DNA of 64,000 bases from Chondrus crispus (Eukaryota; Rhodophyta; Florideophyceae; Gigartinales; Gigartinaceae), in NCBI RefSeq assembly GCF_000350225.1, contig NW_005178985.1, positions 108,767-172,766 of the forward strand, read 5' to 3'. The notes under the pieces were generated by a model that saw only the letters and a program-made list of their open reading frames with translations, was not told where the DNA came from and did not search any database. Shown here one piece after another: positions 31,972 through 43,340 of the stretch. The position numbers and the translations under genes are program-made. Positions within the stretch are counted from its first letter, which is position 1; each line of letters opens with the position of its first letter.

Positions 31972-33927
31972 TCTCTATCCCAAGCGTTATCATAACATAA
32001 AATGTGCGAATTGTATTTCTTTTCAACTTTTGATGCCCACGGAGTCTATTTTTCTTTCGTAGGTTGCCTCGTTTTAAATTTTCTCTGAAGATGAAGCCAA
32101 ATAGGAAGCACTCAAGGCTATTTTCTATGCTACTGATATAAAATTAGCTTAAAGAAAAATGCGAATACTGTAAGCCGACCTTTTCTTTTGAACACCTTCA
32201 TGTCCACCAATGAGTTAGTTTTCTCTAGAAGTGACGAGCAGGTTCTTTACTTGTAGTGATGGCCTTCTGGTTGCAAAAAACCGATGTAAAGTTACGAGTT
32301 GCGTTGTCTAAAAAAAATAAAAAACTTCTGTCCTCATATGCTAGCTTAAGACTACTAGCCTTTTTTGAACTGACATCGCATAGTGAGCTTGTTAAACCCG
32401 CTTGAGCTCGCTGATGCGTCCGTTATCTCGGTCAATTGCCGTGGTCATGTGAGCCTTCAAAAAGATTCAACGACAGAAATATGGAAAACAAACCAAGCAT
32501 GACAGCATCACAATGTGCCAATCACCGACTTATGCGCGGATTGAATCGTTTGGATTCCAAAACAATTCGCATAACGAACAGGCCGTGCAAGGCTTGGGAA
32601 ACTCAGCGTGTGAAGTTTACAAGATCACCTTTCTACAATTTTCCTTTTACAAGCAAGTCCTGAGCAAAGAGAATTCTCAGACAAGAATCAGTGAAGCCTA
32701 AAACAATTCAGCTGTACATAGACACCAAAATTAACGCACAGTCGCTGTAAGGGACTGATCGATACTTCACACATACTTTGCGAACTAAACGTCGAAATGA
32801 ACATGCGAGTGATTCAAAGAACGAGACAACGAATTTTACTGAGCAAAGAAAGAGATCTGCGTTGTCACATACTAGAAGCCTATTCAGCCCCTGCTGGGAT
32901 CTACTTGGGCACCTTGTTCACATCGAAGCAATCATCTACACGATTAATCTTACCATCCTTGGTACGGAGCAGATCAACGATTGGCATTTCCTTTTCGTTC
33001 CCCTTGATCAAAGCATTGAACAAAACGATGAACTGGTCGGAACCTTCGACCCGTGTAATAGCCTCGATGCGCATGGAGACGACCATGTTAGTGAGGAAAT
33101 CCAAAAATGTGGCGACAACGGCGTCGCGACCGGACACCTTGAATATCTTCCCATAGAGGATGACGTCTTCTGACATGGAAGAGACGAGCATTTCCTTATT
33201 GCGAGCATTTTGTCCTTCGAGATAGTTGCGTACAGCAGTCCCAGCGGGCGTGTCTTCTATGGTGATGTGGTCGAGAAAGGCCATGTTGAGAGTTTGGCTC
33301 AGTGGATAGATTCGCTGAAATATAGTTTGATGGTAAGTGGTTGAATGGTGGGTGGTTGGATGGTGGGAACTTCAAGAAGATGTGTGGGGACAGAGCTTGG
33401 TATTTATACTGGATAAGCACGGTAGCATGAGCGGCTCTACTGCCGCGAATGTAGTTGTTAGTAGAGATGAATGCGTGGGGGATCAGTGCAGTGGTGTATG
33501 AATCATGTCCATCTTAGCTCGGTAGTCGGTAGTAGGGAAGGGTCCATCCTTGATAGAGATGGCTCCGAGAACACCGGCCATCGCTGCCGTCGCTGCGGTA
33601 GCGCTTGTTGCACTTGCTCTTAGATCTCCTACAATAACTGGTGAGGAAATATGTTCGTTTATACTTGAAAAGAAACATGATGGCAGCATGTTGTGAGGGA
33701 AACGCAGCACTGCATAGAGCCAGACAGTTTAAAGACGACAGGGGTCACAACTGAGAAAACGAGCAGTTTGAATGAGATGCTTCACACAACGAACGATGTG
33801 GTTGGTCAGGCTCCCACCATCGGCACACGTATTATCTGAAGGTACTCTGCTGACATAAATTAGAGAGGGTAAATCGCGATGCGTTGTTGTGTGGTGGGGA
33901 TTGGCTGCAGTGTTTTAGGCAGATTGA
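31437..33927 (-). repeat. Palindrome 1, right arm
   Basis: Inverse of 28220-31310 without the MITE. It holds the second NTF2-like gene (32901-33284). 31972-32900 has no other convincing gene. The outer end near 33850-33927 is diverged from the left arm by small indels. Confidence 0.95.
32901..33284 (-). CDS. NTF2/SnoaL-like small protein, right palindrome copy
   Basis: Mirror copy of 29463-29846: 127 codons with one residue different (Ile in EAITRVEG). The start ATG at 33284 and the TATA box at 33401-33408 are preserved, so both copies could be expressed. The upstream region beyond about 33640 differs from the left copy because the left arm has a MITE there, about 350 bp upstream of its ATG. 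Function is as uncertain as for the left copy. Confidence 0.65.
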   Translation of the reverse strand: MAFLDHITIEDTPAGTAVRNYLEGQNARNKEMLVSSMSEDVILYGKIFKVSGRDAVVATFLDFLTNMVVSMRIEAITRVEGSDQFIVLFNALIKGNEKEMPIVDLLRTKDGKINRVDDCFDVNKVPK

Positions 33928-34206
33928 GAGTGAAAATAGAATTGAGATTTGAAAAGAACCTAAATTCTAGAAAATATTGGGCAAGAGCCGGTCAAGAGAG
34001 ATTCACAACTCAGAACTCTCTCAAACGCTACACCGGCCATGTCATCACAACTCGCTCGAGGCCCGGGTCATTTGGGTCCCGCACATCGCACCACCTCACG
34101 TCCCCTTCACGCCTCATCCATCCACCAGAACATGAATACTACTTACACACCGCTTGCCACCACCTAGCCGTTCCCTCCATGAAATCGCCGCCCCTCTGCT
34201 TCCACA

Positions 34207-35250
34207 ATGCCATCCGACCCCAACTGCGATCTTCCGCCGGTCGTGCGCAAGTTTCTCCGCACTGCCCACACGCGGACGCAAGCCACGGTCCGGCAGTCGC
34301 AGCGCTCGCTCCTACGCTTCAGCAAACAAGCGCGACGCGCCGTCTCGCAGTTCGCCCGCCCGCTCCCCCCTCCCCGCCAGCAGCGCTCCGCCGTGTCACG
34401 CCGCTCCAACGACTACGTCCGCGGCGGCGTGGAGATGCTGGCCACCGCCGCCGCCATCTCCGTTGTCGTCTACGCGTCGTATAAGGGGCTCGCCCGGTTC
34501 AACACGGCTGACGATATCCCGGGTAGCCTCATACGGCAGGGTCGTGTATTGCATGGATACGTCGTCTCCGTGCGCGATGGCGACGGCATTCGAATGAGGC
34601 ATACCCCGTTTTTGAGGCGCTTGATGCAAGACGTAGCTGTTCCGAAGGGGAAGAAGCTTTCTGAGTCGACTATCGCCGTTAGGCTTTCGGCCGTGGACGC
34701 GCCGGAGTCTTCGCAAAAGTACGGGAAAGTCGCCAAGGAGTGGCTCCGCGAATATGCTGTTGGACGCCAAGTGCGCGTGCAGTTGCATTCGACCGATAGA
34801 TATAGGCGCGTCGTGGCAACGGTGTACCGCAAGCATAACAATCCGCTGTTGAGAACTCTGGGTTTGGGGCAGAAGAATCTTTCGATGGAACTCACGCGGG
34901 CGGGGTACGCCACATTGTATGATCGCGGCGGGGCGCAATACGGAAGTGAGAAAATGAAGAAGCTTTACATGGCTGTCGAAGCTTCGGCCAGAAAGAAGAA
35001 GGTTGGTATGTGGGCGGATCCAAAGGGCTATGTTTCTCCCATGGACTACAAGGACGCTTTGAGGTCGGGCGTCATGAGAAAGCTGAATGGACCTAGGATT
35101 GTGAAGAAAACGACAGGGACGGCTGAGAAGAATGCAATGTCGAAACCGAATTCGCCGGTTGAAGGCCAGGGGCAGGAGCATGACTCCTTATTAGGATCGC
35201 TGTATAGATTTGCGGCCATGTCATACCATTTTCTCAAGCGCTACCGGTAA
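34207..35250 (+). CDS. Membrane-anchored staphylococcal-nuclease-like protein (LCL3-like)
   Basis: A 347-codon intronless gene. A basic N-terminal region (1-70) is followed by one hydrophobic segment at about 74-91 (MLATAAAISVVVYASYKG) and then an SNase domain at about 110-270. Key residues of the thermonuclease family are present: VRLSAVDAPE (Arg159, Asp164, Glu167) and STDRYRR (Arg200 or 201), matching the metal and phosphate ligands of staphylococcal nuclease. The arrangement of basic presequence, single membrane span and SNase domain resembles the fungal mitochondrial protein LCL3. It is predicted to be a Ca-dependent nuclease facing one side of an organelle membrane; the location is inferred. 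The C-terminal 70 residues are low in complexity. Confidence 0.8.
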   Translation: MPSDPNCDLPPVVRKFLRTAHTRTQATVRQSQRSLLRFSKQARRAVSQFARPLPPPRQQRSAVSRRSNDYVRGGVEMLATAAAISVVVYASYKGLARFNTADDIPGSLIRQGRVLHGYVVSVRDGDGIRMRHTPFLRRLMQDVAVPKGKKLSESTIAVRLSAVDAPESSQKYGKVAKEWLREYAVGRQVRVQLHSTDRYRRVVATVYRKHNNPLLRTLGLGQKNLSMELTRAGYATLYDRGGAQYGSEKMKKLYMAVEASARKKKVGMWADPKGYVSPMDYKDALRSGVMRKLNGPRIVKKTTGTAEKNAMSKPNSPVEGQGQEHDSLLGSLYRFAAMSYHFLKRYR

Positions 35251-35839
35251 CTGATAACTGCTGTCTTCATGCTCTTTTCGGCGCTTGAGCGCTCCGCTCA
35301 ATTTATAAATGTCCGAGTCTCTACTGGGCAAGCTGGCACCGCATTACGTGTGGCACCAGTGCAGGGAGATGTCATAAGATACGTATCGTTGTGGGCACCG
35401 GTGACATACTGAGAAAAGGTTTTTTCTCTTTTCCTCGTGAGCACCATGCACAATAACGAAGGCGTTGCTGCGGCAGAAGCACAAGCGTATTCTAAACCTA
35501 TTATGCAAGCACAGCAAAGCTTGATAGAGTAGCATTAGACCAATATCAACGGCAGCTGTTCTCTCCAGGCTCCACTGCCGTGAAGTCGGTGTGGAGATTG
35601 CTGTGCCTCGAAGGCCATGCCGTAAATTATTTTGGAAATATTTGATTTGCTTATTCCGAACGAGTCCGTCCTTCAGCCCATTCTGAATCACCAGTGTGCG
35701 CTCCGCAGGTAAAAAACCGAAGGCTGCTCTGTCCGTCTCTGTCAAGAGAAAGACAAAGCGACCTGTGCATGCACAGACTCACTGAGCTGCCCAAACCGCC
35801 GTGGCCAGACGGCGCTTAACGCCACCATCTCCATCGTGA
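35251..35839. other. Intergenic region
   Basis: 589 bp between two genes on the plus strand. No coding frame, repeat or RNA was recognised. Confidence 0.6.
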
Positions 35840-36673
35840 ATGTGGCGCCACGTCCTACCACGCTCGTGGTCCGCTGTGCCCATCGCCCGACACCTTCATA
35901 GAGTCCCGCGGCATCATGGCCTCATCCAACAGCGACAGGCCCTTCATGCGTTTTCTTCATGGCAGCCCCTCGCTCAGCACATGAGCCCTAACCGGATCCT
36001 CCGGAGCACCGCTTGGCGTGCGAACCATCTTTCCACCGACACCAGCCGCGGGGAGAAGCTTCACCCGGACCGGAAGCAATCTTCGCAAGCCCAGGCCTCG
36101 AAGAGCCGCCTCACTGAAGATATTAAGGAATACAAGGCACGCGTCGCGTCGGGAAAGACAGCCAGTTTTGATCCTGTTCCAATCCCCGTTGAGTCTGCCA
36201 GCGTCTTTCCGAGAATCAAAACCACGAGTCTTTCGACCAAGAGAATCGTCATCCACGATAAGGCCATGAAGAATTCTGTCACCTTGGTGCTGGTCGCCTT
36301 CCGAAGCTTTGCCGATGATCAATTGCAGAGCTGGAAGAACACTTTTGTCAAGGACCTTCCTCAAGACTCAGTGCAATGGTACGACGTCACCATTAACGAA
36401 TCCTTTGGCGCGCAGGCCCTGAGCGGTTTCATTCAACGCCTTCAGCGTGGGAGAACTGATCCCGCTCTGCACGACTTTTACGTCGCGTTCAACAGCAAAG
36501 CGAGAGAGCCGCTGGAAGCGCTACTTCCTTCGAGAAACAGAATGTTTGGATATGTTTTATTGCTTGATCCACAGGCGCGTGTGCGCTTTAGAGCTTCAGG
36601 CATGGCCACCGAGCCAGGGCTTCAGGCCATGATCTCTTGTGCGAAGGAGATCCTCTCGGAGGATGGGCGATGA
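35840..36673 (+). CDS. ATP10-like mitochondrial ATP synthase assembly factor
   Basis: A 277-codon intronless gene. The N-terminus (MWRHVLPRSWSAVPIARHLH) is rich in Arg, Ser and hydrophobic residues with no acidic residue, as in mitochondrial presequences. The C-terminal half (about 140-277) shows the ATP10 pattern: NSVTLVLVAFRSFADDQ, a middle helix, and MFGYVLLLDPQARVRFRASG near the end, where the family has a conserved strand ending in a R-x-x-A/G-x-G-type turn. ATP10 helps insert subunit 6 into the Fo part of ATP synthase at the inner membrane. The assignment rests on motif resemblance; a general thioredoxin-fold protein is the alternative. Confidence 0.7.
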   Translation: MWRHVLPRSWSAVPIARHLHRVPRHHGLIQQRQALHAFSSWQPLAQHMSPNRILRSTAWRANHLSTDTSRGEKLHPDRKQSSQAQASKSRLTEDIKEYKARVASGKTASFDPVPIPVESASVFPRIKTTSLSTKRIVIHDKAMKNSVTLVLVAFRSFADDQLQSWKNTFVKDLPQDSVQWYDVTINESFGAQALSGFIQRLQRGRTDPALHDFYVAFNSKAREPLEALLPSRNRMFGYVLLLDPQARVRFRASGMATEPGLQAMISCAKEILSEDGR

Positions 36674-37003
36674 GCTATGAATCAACAAGATTCGTTTGAG
36701 ATAAGAAATTGCTCCACATGTAAAGTAATATCTACTTCGACCCGCGCTTGTAAGTTTCAGATATGCTTGTGCAACTGCGAGAACGAAACGAAATATTTAC
36801 GGACCTGCACGAACACCCAGACACGCTATGCAGTGGACGTCTGCAACTGCGAAAACTGTCTAGCTTTCAGACCGATATACAACCGAAGCATTCGGCTGCA
36901 GACCTCCGCGGCCACTATCTGATTATACTGTTTGACGTAATATTATACTAACATGCCCATATATGGCCCCCATCAATGGTGTGCATTACTAACGGTTATC
37001 ATT
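36674..37003. other. Intergenic region between convergent genes
   Basis: 330 bp between the stops of the ATP10-like and NUMOD3 genes. It should hold both 3' ends; no clear structure is seen. Confidence 0.5.
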
Positions 37004-38527
37004 CTACACCTCTTCGCCCATGATGCCATCCTTGTATCTCTGCACTTTTCGCTTTGTCGGAGCTTTCTGTTTGCTTGGTTGCCCTGACGCATTGTCGTCT
37101 TCATCACTAGGCTGCGGCGGCAACGGACTGCCCGTAAGCAGGGCGTCCAAAATGACCTTTCCCTCATTGTTCATCTTTTCCAGCGTTTCCATATCATCCA
37201 TATCCGTACCGTACACCTCATGCACAAGACCACTAATTCTATCGCGGCTCTCCAAGTATTCACAAAATTTTTTGTACAGCATCGGCTTGCCGTCCACTTT
37301 TGTATCACTCAACGCTGGAGTCCGCCCATGGCGCTTCTTGAAATCCTCTGACCAGCTTTGGAGCTCCTTCCTCAGACCGACATATCGATTAATATCAACA
37401 GATTCCATGAGACGATACTTTCCAATCATCCTATAATCATTTGCACTGAGATGATCCTTCCCCTTCCTCGACAACTCATCGGCGCCAATCAAACTTGGGT
37501 ACAAACTGGCATCCGGTGCAAGCTTCATGGAAATTGGCCTATCATACATATCAAACATATCATCCGAAGAACCCTCCAGCGACCCCTCGACCACATACTT
37601 GGTTCCCCCCAACTCGTTCGCCATGGTCTCCTCCACGAGCCTCTTATTGCCATGCTTCGTAACCATAATAACCCTTTTAGAATTATTCATCGGTTCATCC
37701 GCAACCTCTCCTGCCTTCACAACAGGAACATCCGTCGGATTGACAGCGCCATAAACATCAGACGCCAAGCCGCGAATCTTATCCCTCATCCTGACATATT
37801 TTTCAAACTTTCTGACAATCGAGGGTGGAGCAATGCGCCGCACATCCGCCAAGCCAGGCCTACGATCGTTGGTTCGCTTAAATGTGTCCGACCAAATCCT
37901 AAGCTCTCTTCTCAACGTAACGTACTCATTAATATCCTCACTCTTGACCAAAGGATACGAGCCAACCTTGGCTCTCCCAATGCCCACACCACCGACAACT
38001 CCGTCGCCCGGGCGGCGTCTTGCCATCCTCAGCCTCCTCCTACTCTCCTCGGAAAACTGCCTATTCGAGGAGAGCGAGGCCCTCGAAATGGCGTTCTTAT
38101 GCTTCGCGGAGAGCCTAGCACCCTTATTCCACGCCGTGCGGCCAAAACGCGCCTCGGACATACGTGCGCGGGTTTCGGGGCTGAGCTTCTTGCCCTTGTT
38201 CCAGGGGACGCGGCCTTTTAGCTTCTGCGAGACCTTTGCACGCATGTCGGCGCTCTTCGGGCGGCCCAGCAGCGTGAAGGCGATCTTCCGGCGGGTCTCC
38301 TCCGTGACGATACGCTTTCGCGTCCGCCGCGGCGTGGGGGGCGGCGGTGGCGGGTCGGTGGCGGGCGGCGCGGGAAGCGACATGGTGGCGGGCTTGGCGG
38401 GGCGCACGACGAACTGCGGGCGCAGCGGCGTGAGCACCGGGAGCGATGGCCCCAGACATAGCGGGAAGGGAGAGAGGAAGGCGGCCGGGATGCGCGGGCG
38501 TTTGGGGCGCGGCACTGCGGCGGGCAT
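37004..38527 (-). CDS. NUMOD3-motif protein with two 70-residue helical repeats
   Basis: 507 codons from ATG 38527; the frame is open 120 codons further upstream, but that part is low in complexity and has no support. Residues 1-70 are Pro/Ala/Arg-rich, possibly an organelle transit peptide. Residues about 75-150 contain repeated NUMOD3-type motifs (RRKIAFTLLGRPKS, KLKGRVPWNKGKKLS, RFGRTAWNKGARLS), DNA-contacting modules of homing endonucleases. No GIY-YIG or HNH catalytic core is visible. Two related helical repeats follow at 191-261 (DINEYVTLRRELRIWSDTFK) and 371-440 (DINRYVGLRKELQSWSEDFK). Nuclear genes with such motifs are known in plants and algae. Function is unknown; DNA or RNA binding is inferred. 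Confidence 0.7.
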   Translation of the reverse strand: MPAAVPRPKRPRIPAAFLSPFPLCLGPSLPVLTPLRPQFVVRPAKPATMSLPAPPATDPPPPPPTPRRTRKRIVTEETRRKIAFTLLGRPKSADMRAKVSQKLKGRVPWNKGKKLSPETRARMSEARFGRTAWNKGARLSAKHKNAISRASLSSNRQFSEESRRRLRMARRRPGDGVVGGVGIGRAKVGSYPLVKSEDINEYVTLRRELRIWSDTFKRTNDRRPGLADVRRIAPPSIVRKFEKYVRMRDKIRGLASDVYGAVNPTDVPVVKAGEVADEPMNNSKRVIMVTKHGNKRLVEETMANELGGTKYVVEGSLEGSSDDMFDMYDRPISMKLAPDASLYPSLIGADELSRKGKDHLSANDYRMIGKYRLMESVDINRYVGLRKELQSWSEDFKKRHGRTPALSDTKVDGKPMLYKKFCEYLESRDRISGLVHEVYGTDMDDMETLEKMNNEGKVILDALLTGSPLPPQPSDEDDNASGQPSKQKAPTKRKVQRYKDGIMGEEV

Positions 38528-39608
38528 GGTTGTCGCGGAAGAGGGGACGGTGAGGTGGAGTTGACGCAGGGAGGGGGCAAGAATAAGGGTTTTTACGAGC
38601 GGAATCGAAGAGAAAAATCTAGGAAGAGGCTGGGCCTGGGAGGCGACAAGTGGGGTGCACCGGTTGGGCCGCGGAGATCTCGCGGGTGGTGAGGTTGGGT
38701 GTTTCTGCCGGGCCCTGTTTTTTTTTACTTTTTTGGGGAAGGCGTATGATGAAGACATTGGTCGAGATATTCTCCCCGTTCTATGCGGACATGCTCGCAC
38801 ACGTGCCATTGCACGTGCCATTGCACGCTGACCAGCACTTGCAAATGTGCGACTCGGAAAGACCGACCGAGATAGAAGCCACTCCATACTATACGCCTAC
38901 TACTAGAACACACTTTCGACGTTGTTGTGCAGTTGTAAGAATCCCACATCGTCAGCGTGTACGCAAGAATACTACATTGGTATAAATAAATACATGCTTG
39001 AAGAATGAGGTTATGTAAGCATGGGACAGAGTGCATGTCACAATGATGGAATAGTGTCGGTAGCAAAAAGAAACGCATACTGCTGGTTGCTGGTGGCAAA
39101 AATCAGTAGAGACAGAGCAATTGTCTGTTTTGTTGCAAAGGATAGGACCAGAGGTAACTGCACGAAAGACAAGGGCTGCAAAGAATATAAGTGGGCTATT
39201 GTGGCTGTCGATGTCGCTCAATTCCGCAATAAATACCTTCGTTCGTAACAGCAGGAGATCAACTCTCGCGAGGGATCGACGGCAAAGATTAATGAGCAAT
39301 AAAAGAACTGTGCGAAGAGCGGAAAGACGGACCACAACAATATACTGTAGTCGTGCTGTTATCTCTACTAAAAAGAACCCTCTGCCACGAAACTCTCTAA
39401 GGGTCGGAGCCACCAGCTCCAGTGCAGAACCCTTCTGGGCGGCTCAATTCTGACAAGGGATCAATTATGAAAAATCACTCCAGTGTCCTCCCGCTCTCAA
39501 AACTCAACATCTTCCTGAAATACCGCCCCCTGCCCATCTCATACCTTTCTCCATTCTCTTAACCATCTAATGCTATCGTAGGCTGTGGCTCTTGCAGCCT
39601 GAGCGGAC
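38528..39608. other. Intergenic region without recognised gene
   Basis: About 1.1 kb upstream of the NUMOD3 gene, which should hold its promoter. Overlapping small frames on both strands have no domain. A short direct repeat ACGTGCCATTGC is seen near 38800-38825. Confidence 0.5.
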
Positions 39609-40089
39609 ATGCCCCGCTCAATGCGCGCTCAAACGATTGCGCATAGAAAGAGGTTAGCAAAACAAAAAGCCAAACGTGGCAAGCGAGAAAAGGCTCACGA
39701 ACTGCTGTTACGCAGCATTTACGCAGGAGCGGTATCATCTGAAACCGACGTTTCCCTTTCTGTTGTGTACTGTGTAAGGCGAGCCTTGATACAGAGAGAC
39801 GCAAAAGGGCTTGAAAAGGTCTAACTTCGCCGGGCGCCGCACAATTCTATCGAAAGCTGAGGAAAGCCTCGTCATGGAAAAGACATTAAAAGCAGCTGAG
39901 AAGTGGTTTGCAGTAAACTGCGCAATCATGAAGAGTGTGCAGGGGAAATTTGTGGAGGACGTCCGTAAATCTATTTCCCATGGCGTTCCCCCTTCCGAGG
40001 CGATACGGTCGTTTGGAGCCCGTCATTTCGTACGGCGGAGCAGGTCTCGAGCGCAAGGCTTACCGCCGTGGTTATGCAACAAGAACTGA
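39609..40089 (+). pseudogene. Transposase N-terminal fragment, HTH/CENP-B-like, frameshifted
   Basis: Two overlapping small frames, 39609-39824 and 39811-40089, read as one protein if the phase shifts near 39815. The first is basic and helical (KAKRGKREKAHELLLRSIYA). The second contains GRRTILSKAEESLVMEKT, which resembles the G-R-P-x-x-L-x-x-E-E-E start of CENP-B/Tigger-type helix-turn-helix DNA-binding domains in pogo transposases. No DDE core follows. It is probably a relic of such a transposon, distinct from the copy at 22924-24445. The resemblance is short. Confidence 0.4.
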
Positions 40090-40964
40090 TTCCATACCGA
40101 CGCTGAGCTCCTCGTCACCAATCATGGCTCCATTGACAAAAACGTAATTGTGAAGGTTGCAGAACGTACCAACCGGCGAGAAAGACAAGCGCCAATTCCG
40201 CGCAGGAGGTGTGAGAGACTTTTTCCGACGCCAGTAAAGCGATAGCGCGTTGTGAGTCACAACTTGTGACAGCAAAATGATACTGTTACAGTGTAAAATT
40301 ATACGTTTGCACTGCACTGTGATGCATTGCTGTAGAGGCCATTCAGGTGGCTGTTGTTATACAATTACAGAATATCTCGGATCACCCGGAAAACGACCGA
40401 GTCGTTTGGCAATTGTTCCTTGTCTGTGGAAACCCTCTGCATTTGCGTTAGAGACCTATTCGTCGATTCAATACTTGTGCCTGATATCTTCTGAAGTTCT
40501 CCACCCCCCATATCACACTGGGTGTAGATCTTGTGGCGACTTTAGCATGTACTGCGGATAAAAGCAAAACATACTGCACCTTTCTTTTGCCTGATAAAAG
40601 CAGTGCCAACCCACCCAGCTCATATGCTGATATCGCTCTGTTATCACCTTTGCCGCAATGATTTGAGGATGAAGTTGAGGGTTGGGTATGTGCTTACTGT
40701 GCGAACTGCGCTTGGGTTTGCTCGCCAATTACTTTTCCAAAGAGATTAGGTGTCCGTGTCAGATAAAATATGGGTTTTCTATGCCGCAATACTATTGATA
40801 TAAAGATCCAGGATTCATTGAATATTCCTCATTCTCTGGGTTATCAGACTAACTCAGAATTTGCAACATGCCGGGCTCGGCTGTGTCCAAAAAGCATATT
40901 AAACAACCATGAAGCCCCGACGTTATCCAGCCCATTACAAAACCTTCTTTTGTTGCTTGTTTCA
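40090..40964. other. Intergenic region
   Basis: About 0.9 kb before the outermost trace of palindrome 2. No gene, RNA or repeat was recognised. Confidence 0.5.
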
Positions 40965-41473
40965 AGTAATTATGTATGAGCATAGGCTATCAGTGCTCGG
41001 AAAACATTCTCGAACTGTGTTCAATCCATTCTGGAAAAGGATAGAAAACCTCCATTGATACATCAACGTCTATAGAAAAACAACTATAGTATTACCTCAG
41101 CGGTCCATCGTCGATACAGGTATACTCCTCTAAATGATGCCACTCTCTCTTCACAATTTAAAAAGAAATGACTGTACCGCATGCACATCTCCGTTACGCT
41201 TCAACTCTGAGCTTTTCAATGGTTCCCTTGTTCGCAATGGCGAACAATCGCAATACGATAGCGTATTGAACGGCGCTCAATAGAGGAAACACAAAAAATC
41301 AGTTTGCAGAACCACTTCATTATTGCATACAACTCGTCGGTATCAAGAATGTAGAGATTCCTAACATCTCATCAACATCATTTCAACCATTCTATACACA
41401 CCATACTGTACGTAATATTCAAAAAAGGCAAACTACAGAAAAATAGAAAAAGCTTCAACAAAAAAGTATGTTG

Positions 41474-41597
41474 GGCATCCCTGAGTCTGTTCCGACCCCT
41501 ATCGTGCAGTTGCGACCTCCACCTGGTTTCGAACCCACTGACCCAGGGTCAGCGGTTTATATGACCCAGCACGTCATAACCACTGAGCTGAGATGCC
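41474..41597 (-). ncRNA. tRNA-like structured element, copy 1
   Basis: On the minus strand it starts GGCATCT and ends GGGATGCC, which pair like an acceptor stem. It contains a box A-like TCAGCTCAGTGGTTATGACG and a box B-like GGGTTCGAAACC. The length (124) is too long for a plain tRNA. One copy occurs in each of the four duplication units. Confidence 0.45.
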
Positions 41598-43201
41598 TCT
41601 ACGCTGTGGACAAAGTCTGATTCCGAATGATATTTAAAGTCGTACCATCACTTTCAGATTGGAAGGAATAAAGAGAGATTACTTGTGCGAGATACTTTTT
41701 TGAAATGCATTTGAGAGAAAAGTGATATTAGCACTGTTTGCAATTTAATCATGGGGTTGAAAAATCAGAGTAGATGTAGATTACTGACAAAATGGCGATC
41801 TTTGGCTGATGTCGTAGTGATCAATGAGCTCAGCCGAGATCTCGTTTTCAACTTCTTTTTACTCTAAATGACTTTAATCAATAATGGAAAGATTTCTTCT
41901 CCACTTGAAAAGAGGATTTGGTTGCGTTATCCATGAAACCCTGTTTCTTCGATATGTTCCAAAGCAAAGCGAAAAATGTACAAAAAAGCTCAAACCTTGA
42001 AGTTTAAGGGATTCTTCGTCTTTGCACATGTTTATAAACTTCTTTCTCATTGCTAGTCAATGTGAAAATTATCGAATTCCATTTGTTAACAGTGGACGCC
42101 AAAAGACAATCTTAAATAACGAATTCATATATGTAGCTTTTCCAAAAAGAATCGGGCTCCAAGAAGAAACACTATTGTCCTCCAGACCCTAGCTGGTCCG
42201 CAGCCATCTCTTTCTTACTGCATTTTAAGGAACAATCAGACCCAGAAACAAATAGGAAAAGCCATTCCGGGAGTTTTTTCTCTAGGTGGTGATCAAAAGT
42301 ACCGCTGTTTTGAGGGTCGAGAATCCTGTTCAAGTGCCTTTAGCATACCGAGTGCCTCACGATTTCAGGCTGAGCAAAATTGTTCATACATGTGGTAGCG
42401 AATTTAAAGTTTGCAAAAAAGCTAGAAACAGAGGATGGGAAGCTTTCTCGGTTTGATGGTTGCGTTAGGCAACTCAAAAACTGAACCAACAATTCGCTCA
42501 ATGGGAGGACAAATGTGTGATGTGAGAAACGTCAACGATATGTAGCTTTGACGCAGGTTTATGGTACTGAGTTACTCTCGTGATGCGCAGGAACTCCAAA
42601 CTAGGCACTGGGGGAGCTACTGTATAGCATCAACTACTCGCGTCCATAAGGGATGCCAAGAATGTATAGTATTGTACATGAGTGTGAAAACATACACATC
42701 GGGGCCTTGCCAGAATTCCTTTTGTGTTGCATCCTACATGACCTTGACATTCGGGAAGCATGTCCAGGAAACGTGTATCGTATTGGTTGAGTAAGCAACA
42801 GTTTCCAAGACATCTGACACGAGTGCTTTGGGATGACAGTTTTGCATCACTATGTTTTGGTAGAACCATTCCGTAGAGAGACAAGAGTCTATCTCTGGAT
42901 GCCACAAACGACATGTGTGATACGGTAGACGCGGACTGCTGCCGGGCTTCATACAGAAAACTACGCAACAGCTTACGTAGCACAGTATATATGTTCTGTA
43001 CAGATGGAGGCGCGTCATGGGAGTGACGTTTCGCAGTACTGTGATTTGATTCGTCGGCCATTTGCAATCTGGGCTCATCTCAGACCACCTATTGGACATG
43101 TCCCTACGCCGTAAAAAGCTTCCCGCAAGAATCTATGATTCAATCCGGACGAAGAAACGTCTTGTGGCCATCCCTCTTGTGTCGCGTGATAGCACGCAGA
43201 A
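41598..43201. other. Non-coding part of unit 1
   Basis: About 1.6 kb whose first part resembles the corresponding stretch of unit 2 (46636-47600). AT-rich, no protein-like frame. Mirrored at about 60784-62393. Confidence 0.5.
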
Positions 43202-43340
43202 GCATGTTATGTGTGTGTTATACCGTATGGTCAAGCCTATTGACCTGTGTCGCTGTGCTCTCGAGTGACATCGCATGTTATGTGTGTGTTATACGGTATG
43301 GCCAAGCCTACTGACCTGTGTCGCTGTGCTCTCGAGTGAC
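43202..43340. repeat. Tandem duplication, 71-bp period, two copies
   Basis: GCATGTTATGTGTGTGTTAT starts both units (43202 and 43273), and both end CTCTCGAGTGAC. Mirrored at 60645-60783, so it predates the inverted duplication or was copied by conversion. Confidence 0.85.

Noticed and set aside
38952-39413. 153-codon minus-strand frame as a membrane protein
   Set aside because: Hydrophobic and Cys-rich because the DNA is T-rich on that strand; no promoter, no repeat copy, no family resemblance.
41474-41597. Ordinary tRNA gene
   Set aside because: 124 nt, and no canonical T-arm next to the 3' acceptor strand; kept only as a tRNA-like element.
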